From Siphonodentalium dalli (taxonomy: Eukaryota; Mollusca; Scaphopoda; Gadilida; Siphonodentaliidae), in assembly GCA_032622095.1 (NCBI GenBank), contig CP136061.1:191584369-191648368 (forward strand): a stretch of 64,000 nt of DNA. Direction: 5' to 3'. Below, piece after piece: positions 58,590 through 64,000 of this stretch. The stretch's first letter is position 1; each line of letters starts with the position of its first letter. A model generated the notes under the pieces. It searched no databases. It was not told the DNA's origin and was given only the letters and a program-made list of their open reading frames with translations. The position numbers and the translations under genes were made by a program.

Positions 58590-60459
58590 AAAGGGGAGAA
58601 GCATCCATGTTCTAAGGAAATGGAAATAGAAAAATACCCGTTGACAAGAAATCCCCAGCTGGGTATTATAAACCCAGGGATGGCTAAATACTAATACCGC
58701 ACCTAACAGGCTAACCCAGGCAGCAAAAGCCGCAAGTAATAACGAAGACCCCCCTGTAAAAACAATAGAACCAACCCCCGAACCAAATCTTGAGTGGGTT
58801 GGGCCGTGTCCCTGTACACGATGAGAGCCCGATGAAAAACCAGCTGCAAGCTCCCAAGAAAGGGCCCGACACCAACTACTTGGAGACATGCCATTGTCGA
58901 TAAGGAGGAGGTATCATTGACCAATAGTCTGACCGGGAAGCGAATGGGTATTACACAGACATACGTTGCAAGGCTCAGGCCGTATGAAGAACAGGGCTCA
59001 GAATTGGAGTTTCACAGCAGAAAACTTAGTTTGAAGCCTGGAGTTCGAGATATGACCGACTAAGATGCAATAAGCCATGTCATTTTTCCCTGATGACGTT
59101 CCCAAATGTGGAAATGCCCACCAACACAGTTAAACCCAACTGACCAATCACAGGCTACTGAATCCATGACAGAAAGGCAGCCAGGAACCGAAATTCCAAT
59201 GTCGTTAAGGTGGAAATCCACAAAAACAAAAATTGGACTAACGATGCATCAGGATTGTGGCACAAGCCCAAAACCAGCAGAAACCGACGGCAGGTATGTA
59301 ATGAAAAGCAGACCAAGGGCCACCGCGCCCCAACTGTTCGAGCTCTGCTGACTGGTCCCCGACGAGTCGATGGCGCAAGATATCCCTTCTGGTAAGGATG
59401 GGGTGCCCCTCCAATGGGACCCTGTTCCGGAGACAACCATCGCCCGAAGTGCGAATCGAGAGGGCGGATCATATGATCTGGCATCCGACAACCATGCTAA
59501 TGAATCTCGCACGAGGAGAAGCATCTGGCAAAAATTTTCATCCGGCTTTATGAAGTGTGCCCAACACGATTCATATGCTGCCCCACAGGTGCAACATTAT
59601 CCTGCATTGGCAATCGCTGAGGTCAGCAAAGGACCTGGCTTAGTATAACCATTATGTACCGACAACCGAGCCCATAAGAAGAATGACGTATTAGACGCAA
59701 AGGCCGATATCACAGAAGCCATTTCGTTCTTCTTTTCCACGCTGCTAATACGCCGTGTTGCCCATTAAGCCCGAGTGGGGTGCTGAACTAGACCTCATGT
59801 CAACAGTGTTCTGAAATTGAGCATATGTCGAACCATGGATAATGGACTCATCTATGTATGACTGGACAACAAAAGTGAAATCCATGTTGAGTTAGCCCTG
59901 AAAGCAACCTGAAGACAAAATATATGTCATTCGTATCTATTACGGAAACACAGCGAGGTCGGAGATAAAGCATGTATGCTTGTTTATCTCTGATTCTTGC
60001 GTCCCAAATCGAGATGTAAATATTTACCCTATCGAGCACCCGAACCAGTCCAGAACACATCTTAAAAGACAGGAAAATGAAAGGGCGAGAGTCATATACT
60101 AATCTAGTGATATGAATGACTATAGACATTCTCCAGCAAAGCCCGTGACCATGAAAGAGCTGGATGGAACATGGAAAGAAGCAACAACTTATAAAGCAAG
60201 AAGTTGAACACATCCCAACCCGAGAACAGTAAAATGGTTGAATACCTCTCAGGATGGTCGAACCCAGGTCGCCAAGTGTGCAGTCCGATGGCATAACCAC
60301 CCAGCTCTGACGACGTTAGGCAGGGTACAAATTGACCGGCCTCACAGGGCAAGTTGCTACCCAAATGCTAACAAAAGCCATGCAACTTGGATCCTATTTC
60401 CTCATTTGACTGTCCCAGGGTATGCCAACAGTCGTCCCGTAGTATCCGACTTGGAGTCC

Positions 60460-62215
60460 CTGTCGATAGTCCAGAAAGCCCACCAAATGCGGCCAATGGG
60501 TTCGATGGGTAGCCCCAACCCGCGACCTGTTTGGTGGGACTATCATCCTGAGTGCTGATTACGCCAATGAAGGGAACACTATACATCGACAAGTGACAAG
60601 TGTCCTGGTCGTAAAGGTTTCTATCTCTTCCTTGGAACCCTCGAAACAAGGGAAAGCACTCTGATGTTCTGTTAAATTGTAAATGATTGTAGAACAATGC
60701 TATCAAATCATGTCAATCTGAGGTTATTTGCTAATCAAAATTCGACATTAATTTTCTTCCTGCGCTTGGCTGCATCAGAGAACACTGAACAACTAACTGA
60801 GCTCCCTCGCAAGCGCATGTAAAGGTGACCCGAAAGGAATGTTGAAAGCCCTTTCACCTCGTGCTGGAGCGACTGCTCGATCTGATCCTGATCTCCATCC
60901 GTCGATGGGGTGTTAACAGCACAATACACCACGACAAGCTTCATTTCTAATTGCATGTGAGGTCTGGTCATTGGGGACCCCGGAGGAATGTCCAGAGCCT
61001 GTACATCTCGGGGTGGAGCAGCAGCTCGACCGATCCCCGATATCCAACCGACCGAACTGGCGATGGGAGGTTAGTAGGTACCAGTTCCCAAGCAAGCTTC
61101 CTGCTATAATGGCGTCAGGGAATAAGATCTTTTGTTTTCATTTAAAATCAAACCCGAAGTTACTGGCAGCTGTTGGCCAGAATGCGGCCAGTATTAAACC
61201 TGTCTGCCAAGCCCCCGGAAGTGGTGACTTATAATAAGGAGGAAACAAGCCTGTGAACTGTGATCCCATTCCAAGCCCAGCTGGGGCAGAAGGCATGGAG
61301 GATAAACTTTCAGGTGCCAAATAATTGCGTAAATGTAATAATTTGAGAAAGTCTCCTAATTTGAATTGAGACAAAGTAAAATGGCCATTCGACTAGTAAT
61401 TTTAGCCCAAATTTCCACACACTATGATCATAAGGCACCGGAGAGCATGGTCAGGGACCACTGAGGGTGTATCCCCCATCCGCGCTGACCCTGAGATGAC
61501 GACTTGTAGCGATGGACGGCGTGTGTCGAGTGTTTTAGTAGAGCTCAGTGGTCACAGCCGTCCGGGGCACGTCAACAGCCAACGGTCGACCCGCAGAAGC
61601 AGATTGACGTCCCGTTCGATAGTCCAGGGAGCGCACCAATGTGACTAATGGGTTCAATGGGTAGCCCCAACCCGCACCCTGTTTGGTGTGACTATCGCCC
61701 CGAGTGCTAATTACGCCAATTAGAGGAACACGATATATCGGCAAGTCAGAGAAGGATACAGGGATGTTTTGATACCTGTTACAGGTTTGGGTGCCCAAAC
61801 TATAGAGACCCAAATGTCCCCAAATTCCATGTAGATAGTATTTATTCCAGTTGGATCTTCCATATTTTCAAGGAATTTTTCTACAATTCAACAAAATGTC
61901 CTAGTAATGCAAATCATCAGCCCGCAGATGATATATAGTCTATAATATGGAGCCTTTATTTGCACAATCAAGTATCCAGTACTGAATATTTTAACATCCA
62001 AATTTATATGGGCACATACTCAAATACAGAACAGGTGTCCCCAAACAAAAATTCTCTGGATCCTTCCCTGCGAGTTTGTCCGTGTCCTAGGGGAAGCAAC
62101 TCGTGTGAGCTACGGGTTCGATGGGTAGCCCCAACCCGCGTCCTGTGTGGTGTGACTATCGCTCCGAGTGCTAACTACGCCAATTAGAGGAACCCTATAT
62201 ATCGACTTTCGTTCT
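60460..62215 (+). repeat. Three spaced copies of a ~100 bp repeat
   Basis: Copies at about 60495-60590, 61645-61745 and 62110-62210 share GGGTTCGATGGGTAGCCCCA, ACCCGC.CCTGT.TGGTG.GACTATC and TACGCCAAT.A.GGAAC. The middle copy is flanked by CCCGTTCGATAGTCCAGGGA, like GTCGATAGTCCAGAAAG before the first. Function unknown. Differences are not biased to third positions in any frame checked by eye. Confidence 0.68.
61757..62078 (-). repeat. Family M dispersed repeat, copy 2
   Basis: Reverse complement of the 23675-24012 family: TGATACCTGTTACAGGTTTG, GCCCAAACTATAGAGACCCA, ATAATATGGAGCCTTTATTT and ACAGGTGTCCCCAAAC. Nested in the GC-richer block. Confidence 0.66.
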
Positions 62216-64000
62216 ATATTCTTGGGACCTCGAAACGAAGGAAGCGACGTCAAGGGAAGCTACGGGGAAGGCGATTCATGAACCTGTTCTTACCTCGATG
62301 AGCAGTCATGTGAAAGTAATTAATGTGATTACGAACAATCACAAATACATGTACACCTGTTGTGTTATGTTACCATGCCTGTGCCAACCAAGGCAGTAAC
62401 AGCTCCATTGTTGGTTAAAAAGGTTCAAATTGACATTCAGGATTTTACAATCCTATCAGCGTATTTCACAAGCGTTAAAACAGTGCTTTTGTCTTCAGTT
62501 TTACACCCGACGATGATTGTCAACGTCTAAATAAAGCCGTAAAACGTAAAAATGAACTTGAAAGTAAGTCACCTACCGTAATTTCGTGATACCTTTAACC
62601 ACCGTCAACGCACGTGGTAACTTAAATTATACGTCACATGTATGCCATAGATTTGTTATAAAGAAAACGATCAGCGTCTTTAGTCATATCCAATGGTGCC
62701 TCGAATGTTCTGTCGTTAATAGGCCAGAAATTCTGATATTGTCGGCATAAACAATGGATATTACTTCATTGACCGATTAAAATTATGGAAGACAAAGTCC
62801 GTCAAAACGAAACGAGTCATCCATTTCCGATCTTATATTCGGAACAAAACCGCGTAATCTTTATGTGAATTGTTACATAATTTTCAACTATAAGCAAAGA
62901 AATAATGTTGTTTGTATAAAACAAAAACAAAAATGTTTTTGCTATACAAACTGCAACTTAGCTTCGTATTCTTTGTGAGAGATTCTTTTTGCACCCGTCC
63001 CTGGTGAGGAGGGAAAAAAATATGGCGATTACTTCACTACGTGTCAGAAATCACGTGATTACACGGGTCATGAACATGACAGAGGATATGTACCATAGAA
63101 TTTCGTACCATTTTTTAAACTCAGAGAGTTAACCCCTCCTACTTGGGATAATATACCATATAGTTCAGTGGGCAAGATACCTTTGACGGAGATATGAAAA
63201 TTCGCACGTACATTGTATACCCTTCACACTCCATGTGACAATTCTGTGTCATGCGATTGTGGGTATATACATGTGGATAGAAACATTCTAGTAAATATAT
63301 AGACGCACCGATATCTACTACACATTGAGTGAATCTCATTAATGAAATGTAGACACAATGTGCGCCACGGCTGGATCTGACCAGTAAGCGTAAACGTATC
63401 AACCATTTAGCTTGATGAACTGGTATTTCAAGGTTGTCATTGGACAGAAATGCCACAACAACATGGTGATTAACAACATGTTTGTCTAAGAAATGTGATG
63501 CTAGACAATCAAACTGCCATATAAGGCTTTCATCCATGCGATCAGAGCATGAAATATGTGCAAATTAATGACACGAAGAAAACTATTTCATGCAGACGAC
63601 GTACTCTAGACCTACATCCAACATCATTTCCTACTAACTTTTACTGTTTGTACAGACGGTTTCGAGGTTTGAAAATCACGCTTGTCCAAGAAGACCTCCA
63701 CATATTTACGGAATCGATGTGTAAACAATGTACGGGGATAGTTTCTTCATACATATATGTATTTGACACACGTATTTTCTAGGACATAAGAGATCACCAT
63801 TTACCGGAGAGTTGATATCTGGGAAGAGATCAGAGTAAAACTACTTTTCGTACATGTCGAAATGGGGAATCCATGGGCTACATTTAGTTCCAACTTGTTC
63901 CAAAAATGTGCGCTCACAATCCGTTTAGCGGGAATATATAGTCATTGTGTTTTAATTTCTATGGAAACAGTCCCAACTAAAGAGTTTTTTTCAGTGTATC

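Larger units (their letters stand above)
58139..63194. repeat. GC-richer 5 kb block between inverted ends
   Basis: TATCTCCGTCAAAGGTATCT... at 58139-58180 recurs inverted at 63154-63194 (...AGATACCTTTGACGGAGATA), ~40 bp. The interior from ~58700 to 61700 is visibly richer in G+C than the introns. It contains family M, three copies of a ~100 bp repeat and no recognisable protein. It may be a large decayed transposon of the 57806 family; not proven. Confidence 0.55.
52187..64000 (-). other. ITPR upstream intron or further 5' sequence (>11.8 kb)
   Basis: No exon for the preceding ITPR block was recognised. Separate entries cover the MULE-like element, tandem units, inverted repeats and the 58.1-63.2 kb block. 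Nothing recognised in 52190-52560, 54440-55570, 55810-56395, 56520-57030, 57190-57800 and 63200-64000. 56640-56670 holds poly-A/poly-T runs. Confidence 0.6.

Noticed and set aside
58703-59640. Decayed protein on the minus strand (few stops over ~0.9 kb)
   Set aside because: The frame is interrupted by several stops and no family motif could be recognised; kept only as part of the finding on the GC-richer block.
59848-60300. 150-codon minus ORF in the GC-richer block
   Set aside because: Cysteine/isoleucine-rich with no recognisable motif. The neighbouring frames are similarly open because of composition. No evidence of a protein.
52187-64000. An upstream ITPR exon
   Set aside because: Minus-strand reading for the expected block (NYRIVKE-like, ending in phase 0 before ILQKL) gave no convincing match, so none is called.

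Overview
The window is intron-rich animal DNA, most likely from a marine mollusc, probably a bivalve. It carries the middle of one recognisable gene, an inositol 1,4,5-trisphosphate receptor (ITPR), on the minus strand. Twelve exons were placed between 52186 and 1120. They total 1839 nt (613 codons), join in frame at eleven junctions with AG/GT splice sites, and read colinearly through the second RIH (RYDR_ITPR) domain and the following regulatory/coupling region. They correspond to very roughly residues 1180-1830 of rat ITPR1 (recalled, not aligned). The N-terminal IP3-binding part lies beyond 64000 and the channel pore beyond position 1.

The assignment to an invertebrate rests on ITPR divergence and on repeat style: a tRNA-derived SINE with an ATCA-type tail, tandem-core elements of ~150-160 bp followed by a microsatellite and a 3' hairpin (the build of bivalve 'pearl'/HINE elements), and many AT-rich fold-back elements. 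Species cannot be fixed from this sequence.

Layout, in + coordinates. 1-1119: intron 3' of the last exon seen, with ATTTGGCTAA repeats. 1120-3359: two exons. 3360-18146: a 14.8 kb intron at the place where vertebrate ITPR1 carries the SII alternative segment, filled with nested MITEs, MULE-like and hAT-like elements. 18147-24545: four exons between small introns that hold a long-TIR element, an interrupted repeat with a decayed non-LTR retrotransposon, a SINE and two hairpin MITEs. 24546-38926: a 14.4 kb intron with a 2.2 kb head-to-head minisatellite inside a 3.4 kb inverted repeat. 38927-47101: two exons around a 7.9 kb intron holding a 4470 bp PIF/Harbinger-like element. 47102-52186: five exons with short introns, one split by an 889 bp hAT-like element. 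52187-64000: at least 11.8 kb of intron or upstream sequence with a MULE-like element, 161 bp tandem repeats and a GC-richer block inside inverted repeats.

No second convincing protein-coding gene was found. The other reading frames are short and mostly lie in repeats. The main interest is the detailed insertion record: exact target-site duplications, nesting, an almost identical 0.8 kb direct duplication flanking a single in-frame exon, and a hairpin MITE family whose two arms change together from copy to copy.
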